DNA of 15,106 nucleotides, taken from JANOQP01 sp044227705 (lineage in GTDB: Bacteria; Bacteroidota; Bacteroidia; Chitinophagales; Saprospiraceae). Shown piece after piece: positions 7,400 to 14,459 of this stretch (within the stretch, counting starts at the first letter, position 1; each line of letters starts with the position of its first letter). The notes below the pieces were generated by a model. It searched no databases. It was given only the letters and a program-made list of their open reading frames with translations, and was not told where the DNA came from. The position numbers were made by a program, and so were the translations under genes. The stretch lies in the NCBI GenBank assembly GCA_044227705.1, contig JBGAWE010000099.1:1-15106 (forward strand), read 5' to 3'.

Positions 7400-8806
7400 T
7401 CACTCCACATACCCCAGAATCCGCATCATCGAGTCCATCGACTGCTCGGGCATGATCTGCTTTTCGGCGAGGTTGCCGTTGTCGTCGCGATCGAGCAGGA
7501 TGTGCTTCGGCGACGGGAGCATGCAGTGCTTCAGCCCGCCGTAGCCGCTGATGTTTTCCTGATACGCGCCCGTGTGGAAGAAGCCGAGGTAGAGCGGCTC
7601 GTCCTTTTCCTCGTCAAAACTGGGCAGGTAGACCTGGTTGGAGTGCGCCTCCGAGTTGTAGTAGTCGGCGTTGTCGCAGGATATGCCGCCGAGGTTGACG
7701 CGCTGCGCCTCGTGGTCCCAGTGGTTGACGGGCAGCAAGATGAAGCGCTCCTTCAGCCCCCACGAGTCGGGCAGCGTGTTGATGAGCGAGTTGTCGAGCA
7801 TGTACCACTGCTCGGAGTCGTTCTGTTGCTTCTTTCCGATAACCGAAAAGACAGTCGCGCCGCTCTCGCCGACGGTGTACTTGCCGAACTCTGTGTAGAT
7901 GTCCGGCTCATCGACGCCCGCCTCCGTGCAATGGTCCTTTATCAAAGCCACTATCTCGCCAATCATGTATGAATAGTCAAACTCGAAGCTCAACGAGTTG
8001 CGGATGGGCATCCCGCCGCCGATGTTGATGGCGGTGAGCGACGGACAGAGCTTTTTGAGCTGTGCGTAGGTGCGGATGCCCTTTTTCAGTTCGCTCCAAT
8101 AATAGATGGTGTCCTTGATGCCGGTATCGACGAAGAAGTGGAGCATCTTCAGCTCGAACTTCGGGTTCGTTGCCACCTTTTCTTTGTAAAAATCAATGAC
8201 CTTCGATTGCCGGATGCCGAGCCGCGAGGTGTAGAACTCGAAGTTCGGCTCCTCCTCCGTCGCCATGCGGATGCCGATGGTCATGTGGTCGGCAGTGACG
8301 TATTTCTCATAAAGGGAAAGCTCCAGTTCGTTGTCGACGACGGGGATGGTGTGGTTGAAGCCGTCGTTGATGAGGCTCGCGATGCCCTGGGCGTAGTCGT
8401 CGGGCTTGAAGCCGTTGTGGATGATGGTGTGCGACTTCTTGATTCTGCCCGCCTTTTGGAGCTGTCGAACAAGCTCGATGTCGAACGCCGAGGAAGTCTC
8501 GAGTTGCGCGTCGTGGTCGAGCACCTCGTCGACGACGAACTTGAAATGGGAGCTTTTTGTGCAGTAGCAGTAGACGTACTTGCCCCGGTAGCCGTGCTTT
8601 TTCATGGCGAGGCGGAACCAGTTTCTCGCCTGTTTGATCTTCTCGCCGATCACCGGGAGGAAGGTGATTTTGAGGGGGGTTCCGTGCTTTTTGATGATGC
8701 TGTAAAGGGGGATTCCGTTGAAGATGAGCCGGTTGTTGTCGAGCGTGAAGCCGTCCTGCGGGAAGTAGAAGGTCTGCTCGACGAGGTCGAAGTACGAGTT
8801 CTTCAT
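7400..8806 (-). CDS. speA: Arginine decarboxylase (biosynthetic, PLP fold III)
   Basis: A 468-residue PLP enzyme of the alanine-racemase fold, expected to convert arginine to agmatine as the first step of polyamine synthesis in the cytoplasm. The cofactor lysine is Lys84 in YCTKSSHFKF. The glycine loop that holds the PLP phosphate is GGG at 263-265 in AINIGGGMP, followed by TEFGKY (305-310). The catalytic cysteine motif is ISCDNADYY with Cys377, and Tyr415 sits in HTGAYQ. It is shorter than the E. coli SpeA of more than 600 residues, as usual for the Bacteroidota form; ornithine or diaminopimelate decarboxylase are less likely alternatives given the overall pattern. It starts with ATG at 8804-8806, behind a 105-bp gap that contains an 11-bp inverted repeat. 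Confidence 0.88.
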   Translation of the reverse strand: MKNSYFDLVEQTFYFPQDGFTLDNNRLIFNGIPLYSIIKKHGTPLKITFLPVIGEKIKQARNWFRLAMKKHGYRGKYVYCYCTKSSHFKFVVDEVLDHDAQLETSSAFDIELVRQLQKAGRIKKSHTIIHNGFKPDDYAQGIASLINDGFNHTIPVVDNELELSLYEKYVTADHMTIGIRMATEEEPNFEFYTSRLGIRQSKVIDFYKEKVATNPKFELKMLHFFVDTGIKDTIYYWSELKKGIRTYAQLKKLCPSLTAINIGGGMPIRNSLSFEFDYSYMIGEIVALIKDHCTEAGVDEPDIYTEFGKYTVGESGATVFSVIGKKQQNDSEQWYMLDNSLINTLPDSWGLKERFILLPVNHWDHEAQRVNLGGISCDNADYYNSEAHSNQVYLPSFDEEKDEPLYLGFFHTGAYQENISGYGGLKHCMLPSPKHILLDRDDNGNLAEKQIMPEQSMDSMMRILGYVE

Positions 8807-8850
8807 CGTCTGGTTTGAGTGGCCGGACTTTTTTTGAGATTGCCCCGGCT

Positions 8851-8905
8851 GGCGGGCAAAACTCCAAAAAGCGGGAGAAACGAGGGGGAAAAACTTTTGC
8901 CCGCC
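8851..8905. repeat. 11-bp perfect inverted repeat between YitT and speA
   Basis: GGCGGGCAAAA (8851-8861) and TTTTGCCCGCC (8895-8905) are exact reverse complements separated by 33 bases. The pair lies between the YitT stop (8912) and the speA start (8806). On the minus strand no T-run follows the second arm, so it is not a standard terminator. It could be a dyad operator or a long-loop leader structure for speA. Confidence 0.6.
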
Positions 8906-8911
8906 GAGGCC

Positions 8912-9811
8912 TCAATGCAGCGGCTTCTTTTTCACGATCCCCCCGTGCGCGTCGCGGACGGAATGCTGCACGACGAAAGCCCCCTCGTCGATTTTCTCAA
9001 TCTCGAAAAGAAGGCGCGTTACCTCCAGTCGGGTCAGCACGCAATAGAGCACGTCGCGCTGGGTTGGCGCGATGCCGGTCTTGCCGAAGCCTCCTTTTGC
9101 CAAAAGGGTCGTCACGCCGTGCCCAAGCTCGATGGTGAGGACGCGGCGGATTTCCTCCGATCGGTCGGAAACGATGGTCACGCCGATGTACTCTTCGATG
9201 CCGTTGATGAGAAAGTCGACGGTCTTCGAGGCGGAGAGATAAGTGAGCATGCAGTACATCGCCGTTTCGAGGCTGACCAAAAAGGCGGCCAGGGAAAACA
9301 AAACCACGTTGAATAGCGAGATGAAGTCACCCACCGACAGGCTCGAGCGGCGACTGACGGCGATGGCGAGAACTTCCGTCCCGTCTATGACCGCGCCGCC
9401 CCGAATCGAGAGGCCAATGCCCGCGCCGAGGAAAAAACCACCAAAGACAGAGATGAGGAACTTGTCGGAGGTGATGGTCGGGAAGTGTATGCTGTGTGCT
9501 GCTACGGCCAGCGCGACGATGGCAAGGGCGCTTTTCAACGCAAAGCCGGGCGAAATCTGCCGGTAGCCAATCAAGATGAAAGGCAGGTTGACAAGAATGA
9601 GCCAGATGGAGACATCGGTTTTTGTCAGCAATTCGAGGAGGAGGGAAACGCCCGTCGCGCCGCCGTCGAGGAAGTCGCTGGGCAGGAGGAATCCTTTCAG
9701 CCCTAGGCTCGCCGAGGCCACTCCGGCGGCGATGAGCAAGGCGTTCTTTATCTCCTCGTGGAGGAGGAGGCTGCGCAGGTGCTGTTGGCTTTGGTCGAGC
9801 AGTTGTTTCAT
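8912..9811 (-). CDS. YitT family membrane protein with C-terminal DUF2179 domain
   Basis: A 299-residue membrane protein. About five to six hydrophobic helices lie between residues 23 and 190 (for example 68-83, 92-108, 118-137 and 166-184). The YitT signature GGFFLGAGIGLSIRGGAVID (124-143) is clear. The C-terminal soluble domain (about 205-290), with GIEEYIGVTIVSDRSEEI followed by LGHGVTTLLAKGGF and LYCVLTRLEVTRL, matches DUF2179, a PII-like ferredoxin-fold domain suggesting ligand-dependent control. The transported substrate of the family is not established. It begins at ATG 9809-9811, downstream of the OPT terminator, so it probably has its own promoter, and it ends 105 bp before speA. Confidence 0.93.
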   Translation of the reverse strand: MKQLLDQSQQHLRSLLLHEEIKNALLIAAGVASASLGLKGFLLPSDFLDGGATGVSLLLELLTKTDVSIWLILVNLPFILIGYRQISPGFALKSALAIVALAVAAHSIHFPTITSDKFLISVFGGFFLGAGIGLSIRGGAVIDGTEVLAIAVSRRSSLSVGDFISLFNVVLFSLAAFLVSLETAMYCMLTYLSASKTVDFLINGIEEYIGVTIVSDRSEEIRRVLTIELGHGVTTLLAKGGFGKTGIAPTQRDVLYCVLTRLEVTRLLFEIEKIDEGAFVVQHSVRDAHGGIVKKKPLH

Positions 9812-9845
9812 GGTTTTTCCGATTTAGGGAAGCCGTTGATAAAAG

Positions 9846-9881
9846 AAAAAGGCCGGAACAGCGAACCGTCCCGGCCTTTTT
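9846..9881. terminator. Intrinsic terminator of the OPT transporter gene
   Basis: A perfect 11-bp inverted repeat (AAAAAGGCCGG at 9846-9856, CCGGCCTTTTT at 9871-9881) with a 14-base loop begins seven bases after the OPT stop codon. On the minus strand it ends in five T's. It separates the OPT gene from YitT. Confidence 0.9.
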
Positions 9882-9888
9882 CGTCGAA

Positions 9889-11925
9889 TCAGTCCTTTTG
9901 TCTCGAAATTCGATAGAGCAACCAGCAAAGCGCGGCATAGAAAATCACGCCGAGCATCTGATAGCCGCCGTCGCCGAACATCCCCGTAAGCCCGTGCTCG
10001 GCGGAGATTTTGGCGAGGCTGGCCGCAACTCCCTCATTGACAGAAAGCAGGGCCACAATCACCCCAGCCAATGCGCCGCCCGCCACGAGTCCGGTCGCAA
10101 AGAGGCTCCCTTTGCCGAGATCTTCGTCCGCTTTGCCTTCGCCGCGCTTTTCGCCGACCCATTCGCTGATGCCGCGAACCACGCCGCCGAGGAAAATGGG
10201 CAACGTCGTCGCCAGCGGAAGGTAGAGGCCGACCGCGAACGAAAGAGATTTCACGCCGCACAGTTCCATCGTCACCGCGACGAAAAGGCCGACGAGCACG
10301 AACTGCCAGTCGAGGTTGAAGGAGAGCATCCCCTTTATCAAGGTCGCCATGAGGGTCGCCTGCGGGGCGTTGTAGATCTCGCCGATGGCGTGCTCGATGC
10401 CGCGCTCGCGCAGGGCGGCCGTCGGTGTGTCGAGGTACTGAACGGTGAAGCCGATGACGAGCGACGAGACGACCACCCCGATGAAAAGAGCGATTTGCTG
10501 ATAGCGCGGCGTCGCGCCAACGAGGTAGCCCGTTTTCAAATCCTGCGACGTTGCCCCGGCGTTCGCCGCCGCGATGCAGACCATCGAGCCGACGACGAGC
10601 GCCATCGGTTCAAATACCTTCCCAGTCCAGCCCACGCCGATGAAGACGAGCGCCGTGCCCATGATGGTGGCGATGGTCATCCCGGAAATCGGGCTGTTGG
10701 AAGACCCGATGATGCCCACGATGCGGCTGGCGACGGTCACGAAGAAGAAGCCGAACAGCAAGACCAGCACGCCGATGAGCAGTTTCGAGAGGATGTTGTC
10801 GCCCGGAATGCTCGGCAGGACGGCCATCATCAGCACGAGGCCGAGGCTTCCCCAACCGACGACCTTCAGGGAGAGGTCGTTGTCCGTGCGAGCGACGGCG
10901 GCCGAGGCTCCTTTTCCTATTTGTCCAAAACTTTCCTTGAAAGAGGATATGATGGTCGGCATTGTCTTGAACAAGGTGATGAACCCCGCCCCAGCGACCG
11001 CGCCCGCGCCGATTTGCCGGACGTATGCCCGGTAAATCGCCTCCGAGAGGTTGGCGAACGCGTGCGTCTCCGGGTTCCAGCCGAAGCGGCCGAAGGTGTT
11101 CGGGTTGAGCGGGTTGATTAGCTCGAGCTTTTGAAGCTGTGCGAAAATCACATCGTGCGGCACCAGTGTCCCGAGCAACGGGATGAGTCCGAGCCATGCG
11201 AGAACGCCCCCCGCGACCAAAACCCCACCGATGCGCGGCCCGATGATGTAGCCGACGCCGAGATACTCGGGCGTGATTTCCCCGCTGATGCGGGCGGCGG
11301 GCAGGTACTTGCTGACGACGCTGCTGAAATAGGCCGGCGTCTCCGCGATGACGTGGAAGATGCGCTGCAAAATCGCGTAGGCCACCGCCACGCCGAGGCC
11401 CCAAAAGGCGGGCTTGGCGTAGTCGCCGCCTTTTTCACCGGCTATGAGGACTTGGGCGCAGGCCGTCCCCTCGGGGTAGGGCAAGTTCCCGTGTTCCTTG
11501 ACAATCAACGACTTGCGCAGCGGAATCATCATCAACACGCCGAGGATGCCGCCGAAGATGGCAATCATCAGGATGGTGAAATAGTTGAAATACCCCTTCC
11601 CGATGCCGTCGCTCAAAAAGAGGAAAGCGGGCAGCGTGAACACCACGCCCGCCGCGACGGACTCGCCCGCCGACCCGGCAGTTTGGATGATGTTGTTCTC
11701 CAAAATGGTGGTGCCAAGGAAGCGGCGGCCAATCGAGATGGCCAAAACCGCGATGGGGATGGAGGCCGAGACCGTCAGGCCGGCCTTCAGGGCGAGGTAG
11801 ACCGTCGCCGCGCCGAACAGGATGCCGAACAACCCGCCCAGCACAACGGCCCGGACGGTGAACTCCTTCACCGAGCCGTCGGCGGCCGGGATGTACGGCT
11901 GAAAAGCTTTGTCGTTGTTTTCCAT
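9889..11925 (-). CDS. OPT family oligopeptide transporter
   Basis: A 678-residue multi-pass inner-membrane transporter, expected to import short peptides (or metal chelates, as some relatives do) by proton symport. Family signatures include ENNIIQTAGSAGES (76-89), followed by VAAGVVFTLPAF, and LPYPEGTACAQVL (148-160). The rest is a succession of about 14-16 hydrophobic helices separated by short loops, and the length is normal for bacterial OPT proteins. The start ATG at 11923-11925 gives a short polar N-terminus (MENNDKAFQPYIPA) before the first helix, as expected. The gene is flanked by its own terminator at one end and the long intergenic region at the other, so it appears monocistronic. 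Confidence 0.96.
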   Translation of the reverse strand: MENNDKAFQPYIPAADGSVKEFTVRAVVLGGLFGILFGAATVYLALKAGLTVSASIPIAVLAISIGRRFLGTTILENNIIQTAGSAGESVAAGVVFTLPAFLFLSDGIGKGYFNYFTILMIAIFGGILGVLMMIPLRKSLIVKEHGNLPYPEGTACAQVLIAGEKGGDYAKPAFWGLGVAVAYAILQRIFHVIAETPAYFSSVVSKYLPAARISGEITPEYLGVGYIIGPRIGGVLVAGGVLAWLGLIPLLGTLVPHDVIFAQLQKLELINPLNPNTFGRFGWNPETHAFANLSEAIYRAYVRQIGAGAVAGAGFITLFKTMPTIISSFKESFGQIGKGASAAVARTDNDLSLKVVGWGSLGLVLMMAVLPSIPGDNILSKLLIGVLVLLFGFFFVTVASRIVGIIGSSNSPISGMTIATIMGTALVFIGVGWTGKVFEPMALVVGSMVCIAAANAGATSQDLKTGYLVGATPRYQQIALFIGVVVSSLVIGFTVQYLDTPTAALRERGIEHAIGEIYNAPQATLMATLIKGMLSFNLDWQFVLVGLFVAVTMELCGVKSLSFAVGLYLPLATTLPIFLGGVVRGISEWVGEKRGEGKADEDLGKGSLFATGLVAGGALAGVIVALLSVNEGVAASLAKISAEHGLTGMFGDGGYQMLGVIFYAALCWLLYRISRQKD

Positions 11926-12160
11926 AAAGAACAGTTTAGTGCAGATGATGTGGATTGGCCCATTTTCCTTTCGGGAAAAGGGGATTGGGGCGAAGGTATA
12001 TTTCAGAGGAAAAGAAGGAAGAGCAGGCGGGATTTCCGTCGCCTGAAATCAAAAAGGCCCTCCTACAAACTGCGCGGCAGCAGCGGCGGGCACCGCGATT
12101 TGACAGGCGTCGGGCGGGGCGGCCGAGCCGTCTTTCGGGTCGCACGGGCGAGGCAAGGCC
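11926..12160. other. GC-rich intergenic leader of the OPT gene, no convincing gene
   Basis: This stretch still has core composition. A hairpin (CCCATTTTCC at 11959-11968 with GGAAAAGGGG at 11974-11983, one mismatch, five-base loop) lies 33 bases upstream of the OPT start codon and would be in its 5' leader. TACCTTCG on the minus strand (11998-11991) is one mismatch from the TAnnTTTG -7 consensus, with no clear -33 element. A minus-strand frame of 51 codons (12204 down to 12049) begins with ATG, but the sequence is low-complexity Ala/Pro and has no recognisable domain; I do not call it. Confidence 0.5.
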
Positions 12161-12496
12161 CATAAAAAATTGAATGTCAGGGTGTTGAGCCTGCTGTCAT
12201 CCATGTTTTAACCGCTGAACACCTTGAAAAAATGGCCCTCCACTTCAAAAAAACGGTGCTGCGCGACGATAATCCGAGCAGCGATGAGGTTTTAGCGAAC
12301 GCTCCTCTTCAAAAAACGACCTCACCTCACGAAAAAACGCCACTCACTGACGTCTAAAGGGTTTGACGTCTTGAAAAAATCATTACACATGATAATAATT
12401 TTACACGCAACGACGCCGAAAAGACTTGCCCCCATCTCGAAACGAGCATCGCTGACGAAAAAACGAAGCGCACTCAAGCCGAAAAAGGCTCACTTG
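12161..12496. repeat. Degenerate 21-bp periodic array with phased A-tracts
   Basis: Laid out in rows of 21 from 12161, the sequence shows an A-run in columns 4-9 of many rows. A-tract centres that I measured are 12166.5, 12229.5, 12250, 12313.5, 12334.5, 12376.5, 12420.5, 12441, 12460.5 and 12484, all close to 12166.5 plus multiples of 21. Rows starting at 12203 and 12287 have TTTT in the same columns. The approximate consensus is ACGAAAAAACGA followed by a variable half rich in C and CAC. Over the 13 rows from 12224, column 7 is A in 12, column 8 is A in 11, and columns 9 and 11 agree in 10. Rows after 12497 lose the pattern. Spacing of 21 is two helical turns, and also seven codons: one plus frame reads as repeated xKKRxxL heptads. 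It is not a CRISPR, since no conserved repeat and unique spacer can be separated. Confidence 0.7.
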
Positions 12497-12757
12497 TTCT
12501 CGGTACCAACCCATACCCTGGGAATGCCATACGCTTCCATGCCTCGGCGAGTCGTCTATATTATGAGGAGAGGTGGCACCTTCCAAGAGCGGACGACAGG
12601 GCAAGGATGGCCGATTGAGCTACCGACGAAGGCTCTTCACCCCTTGACATGGCGGCTCCGCGACAAATCGATAAAATTTTGCGCGTTTTGTTTTAGATTG
12701 TTGGGAAGAAAAATAGGTTTGCTCCCAGAATTGCGCCTGCCGCCTGCCCTTCCCGAT
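12497..12757. other. Intergenic sequence, possible decayed coding DNA, no gene called
   Basis: Composition is intermediate between the GC-rich core and the AT-rich right end. A plus frame opens from 12295 to 12787 with an ATG at 12371, but its product is Lys/Arg-rich with no domain. A different plus frame (12367-12618), which carries stops at 12355-12357 and 12364-12366 upstream, reads in a more protein-like way around 12485-12615 (GTNPYPGNAIRF, SRLYYEERWHLPRADD). The frames conflict, so this may be a remnant. No tRNA, insertion sequence or terminal inverted repeat was found. Confidence 0.4.
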
Positions 12758-12810
12758 TTTGTGAACCCGCTGCGATTCTACATTTGATTGATGCTTGCTT
12801 GATTTTGTGA
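12755..12810 (+). repeat. 10-bp direct repeat around a promoter element
   Basis: GATTTTGTGA occurs at 12755-12764 and again at 12801-12810, 46 bp apart, on either side of the candidate -7 element. Each copy carries a TTTG word. The layout could be an operator pair or a chance repeat. Confidence 0.35.
12758..12786 (+). promoter_or_regulatory. Candidate Bacteroidota promoter upstream of zorA
   Basis: TTTG (12758-12761) and TACATTTG (12779-12786) are separated by 17 bases, matching the -33 TTTG / -7 TAnnTTTG layout known for this phylum. Transcription starting just downstream would give a leader of roughly 255 bases before the zorA start codon. No closer match was seen between here and 13050. 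Confidence 0.5.
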
Positions 12811-12942
12811 CCCTCGGATGGGTTGAGAACTTGGCCATAAGGCTGTCAAGCACATTTTCAGTTCAGAACATTTTTGAGAAGACGCCTGAAGTTCCGGCTG
12901 ATTGCCACTTCTCGGGGTTGATGCAGTTGCGCCTTTTGTGTG

Positions 12943-13016
12943 ATTGCCGCAATTCGGGCGGCAATGCGAAACACGCAATGCGCCTTTGGGATTATCGGGG
13001 AGTTGCGACAATCCCG
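12943..13016 (+). promoter_or_regulatory. Two tandem hairpins in the zorA leader
   Basis: The first is a perfect 8-bp stem, ATTGCCGC (12943-12950) with GCGGCAAT (12958-12965), loop AATTCGG. The second pairs GGGATTATC (12989-12997) with GACAATCCC (13008-13016), nine bases with one mismatch and a 10-base loop. Neither is followed by a T-run, so they are not terminators. They could be protein-binding dyads, an RNA control element, or remnants of a recombination site. Confidence 0.5.
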
Positions 13017-13026
13017 TGTTCAACAC

Positions 13027-13049
13027 AATAAAAAAAAAGAAAACAAATA
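13027..13049 (+). promoter_or_regulatory. A-rich translation leader of zorA
   Basis: The bases just before the ATG are almost all A (ATAAAAAAAAAGAAAACAAA), with no Shine-Dalgarno sequence. A-rich, unstructured leaders are a usual translation signal in Bacteroidota. This supports the ATG at 13050 as the true start. Confidence 0.6.
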
Positions 13050-14459
13050 ATGATAGAAATAACAATTCCAGGAATCTTGATTGGCGTATGGACGATTTTT
13101 AGTATTTACTACCTTGCGAAAGCACAAAAAAATCCAAACTCAATTAACACCTATATACTCGAAGCCATTCCTTCTGTTTTCCCAACCATTGGAATATTTT
13201 GTACTTTCTTGGGTGTCTTTTTGGGGTTGTTAAATTTTGATACCGCCAACATTCAACAAAGTATCCCTAACTTATTGAACGGGCTGAAACTTGCTTTCAT
13301 CGGCTCAATGCTTGGGATTGTTGGACTATTTATTTTTCAAAAAATTTTGGCAGTTGTCCAAAAATCCATTGATTCAAAAAATCCAACCGATGAACTTGCA
13401 GCATTAAGAAGTGTGCGTGTAGAGTTGGAAAGCATGAGGAGGGAGAATATAGAAAACACAAAACTGATTACCAAGATATTCGCAGAAGTAGTTTCAGAAA
13501 AAGTCAATGTGCCAATGGCATTGCTTACCCAGCAAATTCGTGAGTTAAGAGAAAATACAAATAAAAATGCTCAAAATCTTGAAAGTGCATTTTCAAAACT
13601 TCACGAGAGTCAAAAGAATGATGACAATAAAATATTAGTTGAATTGGTTGGATTGAGGCAAGAACAGGGAGCCTCGTCTAAAAAATCAGCCGAAAACACT
13701 GGGCAAATAATTAGCGCAATGAGTTCAAACAATGAACTCATCCGAAACAAATTTGATGAATTTTCAGAATTGCTAAAAAAGAATAATACAGAGGCTCTTG
13801 TTCATGTAATGGAAGCGGCAACGGAACAATTTAATGCCCAAATGAAGGATTTGATAAATAGGCTGATTCAAGAGAATTTTCAAGAATTAAACAACAGCGT
13901 TAAAAGTTTGAATGAGTGGCAAAAGGAAAATAAGAAGCAAATTGAAAGCCTAACCAATCAATACACGGTCGTCTATGAAACATTCCAAATTACGTCAAAT
14001 AATTTAGACAATGTTGCAGTTAATTTGGGGATTTTGACAAAAGACGAAGGCAAACTAAATCAATTGGTGAAGGAATTACAACAAGTAATGATTGAAGACG
14101 GAAAATTCACTCAAATAACGGACAAAATAACGGAAACAGTCGAGACCTTAAACTTTATGACAGATGAATTTAAGGAAACAACTCAAAAACTAAATAATTG
14201 GGTGAGAAGTCAAATGAATTTTACTGAAAAAGCAGAAGTTTTGATAGTGAAATTGGAAGAATTTAGAAACCTAAATGGTGATGTTTGGAACAGTTACAGG
14301 AGCAAAATGCAAGAAGCGGTAGGAATTATTAAAGATGCAACCAATAAACTAAACGATAATGTTGAAACCATAAATGGCGAGTTTTATGAAAGACTAAATA
14401 ATACCTTTAAAAACCTTGACGAGTGTATTCAACGATTCGTCCCAAATCCCAAAAGGTAA
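13050..14459 (+). CDS. zorA: ZorA-like MotA/TolQ/ExbB channel protein with long coiled-coil tail
   Basis: A 469-residue inner-membrane protein. Three hydrophobic helices lie at about 5-23, 42-62 and 80-102. The second and third carry the MotA/ExbB pattern: PTIGIFCTFLGVFLGL (45-60, with Thr52), followed after NLLNGLKLAF by IGSMLGIVGLF with Ser86. Residues about 110-469 are a very long, charged, Asn/Lys/Glu-rich helical region with coiled-coil character. MotA, TolQ and ExbB lack such a tail; ZorA of Zorya defence systems has one projecting into the cytoplasm. In Zorya, ZorA and ZorB form a proton-driven rotary motor that signals phage invasion to cytoplasmic effectors. The stop overlaps the next start (TAATG). 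About 35% GC in one counted line, against about 62% upstream, points to horizontal transfer. Assignment to Zorya rests on architecture; the type is undetermined. Confidence 0.85.
   Translation: MIEITIPGILIGVWTIFSIYYLAKAQKNPNSINTYILEAIPSVFPTIGIFCTFLGVFLGLLNFDTANIQQSIPNLLNGLKLAFIGSMLGIVGLFIFQKILAVVQKSIDSKNPTDELAALRSVRVELESMRRENIENTKLITKIFAEVVSEKVNVPMALLTQQIRELRENTNKNAQNLESAFSKLHESQKNDDNKILVELVGLRQEQGASSKKSAENTGQIISAMSSNNELIRNKFDEFSELLKKNNTEALVHVMEAATEQFNAQMKDLINRLIQENFQELNNSVKSLNEWQKENKKQIESLTNQYTVVYETFQITSNNLDNVAVNLGILTKDEGKLNQLVKELQQVMIEDGKFTQITDKITETVETLNFMTDEFKETTQKLNNWVRSQMNFTEKAEVLIVKLEEFRNLNGDVWNSYRSKMQEAVGIIKDATNKLNDNVETINGEFYERLNNTFKNLDECIQRFVPNPKR

Noticed and set aside
9898..11121. 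Plus-strand open frame of 407 codons opposite the OPT gene
   Set aside because: Antisense shadow in GC-rich DNA. The minus strand carries a full-length OPT transporter with family motifs, and the plus product is Arg/Glu/His-rich without a domain.
12049..12204. Minus-strand frame of 51 codons starting with ATG
   Set aside because: Low-complexity Ala/Pro sequence in GC-rich DNA, no domain, no start signal.
12161..12496. CRISPR array
   Set aside because: The period is only 21 bp, the units are degenerate along most of their length, and there are no unique spacers or cas genes.
12371..12787. Plus-strand open frame of 138 codons in the intergenic region
   Set aside because: The product is Lys/Arg-rich and without a domain, its start lies within the 21-bp array, and another frame of the same DNA looks more protein-like. 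I treat it as a by-product of the repeat.
12795..13031. Plus-strand open frame of 78 codons just upstream of zorA
   Set aside because: It overlaps both tandem hairpins, has no recognisable domain and no supporting start signal. It could be a leader peptide, but nothing in the sequence shows it.
11926..13049. tRNA gene or insertion sequence at the island edge
   Set aside because: No cloverleaf-like sequence, transposase remnant, terminal inverted repeats or target duplication could be seen by eye.
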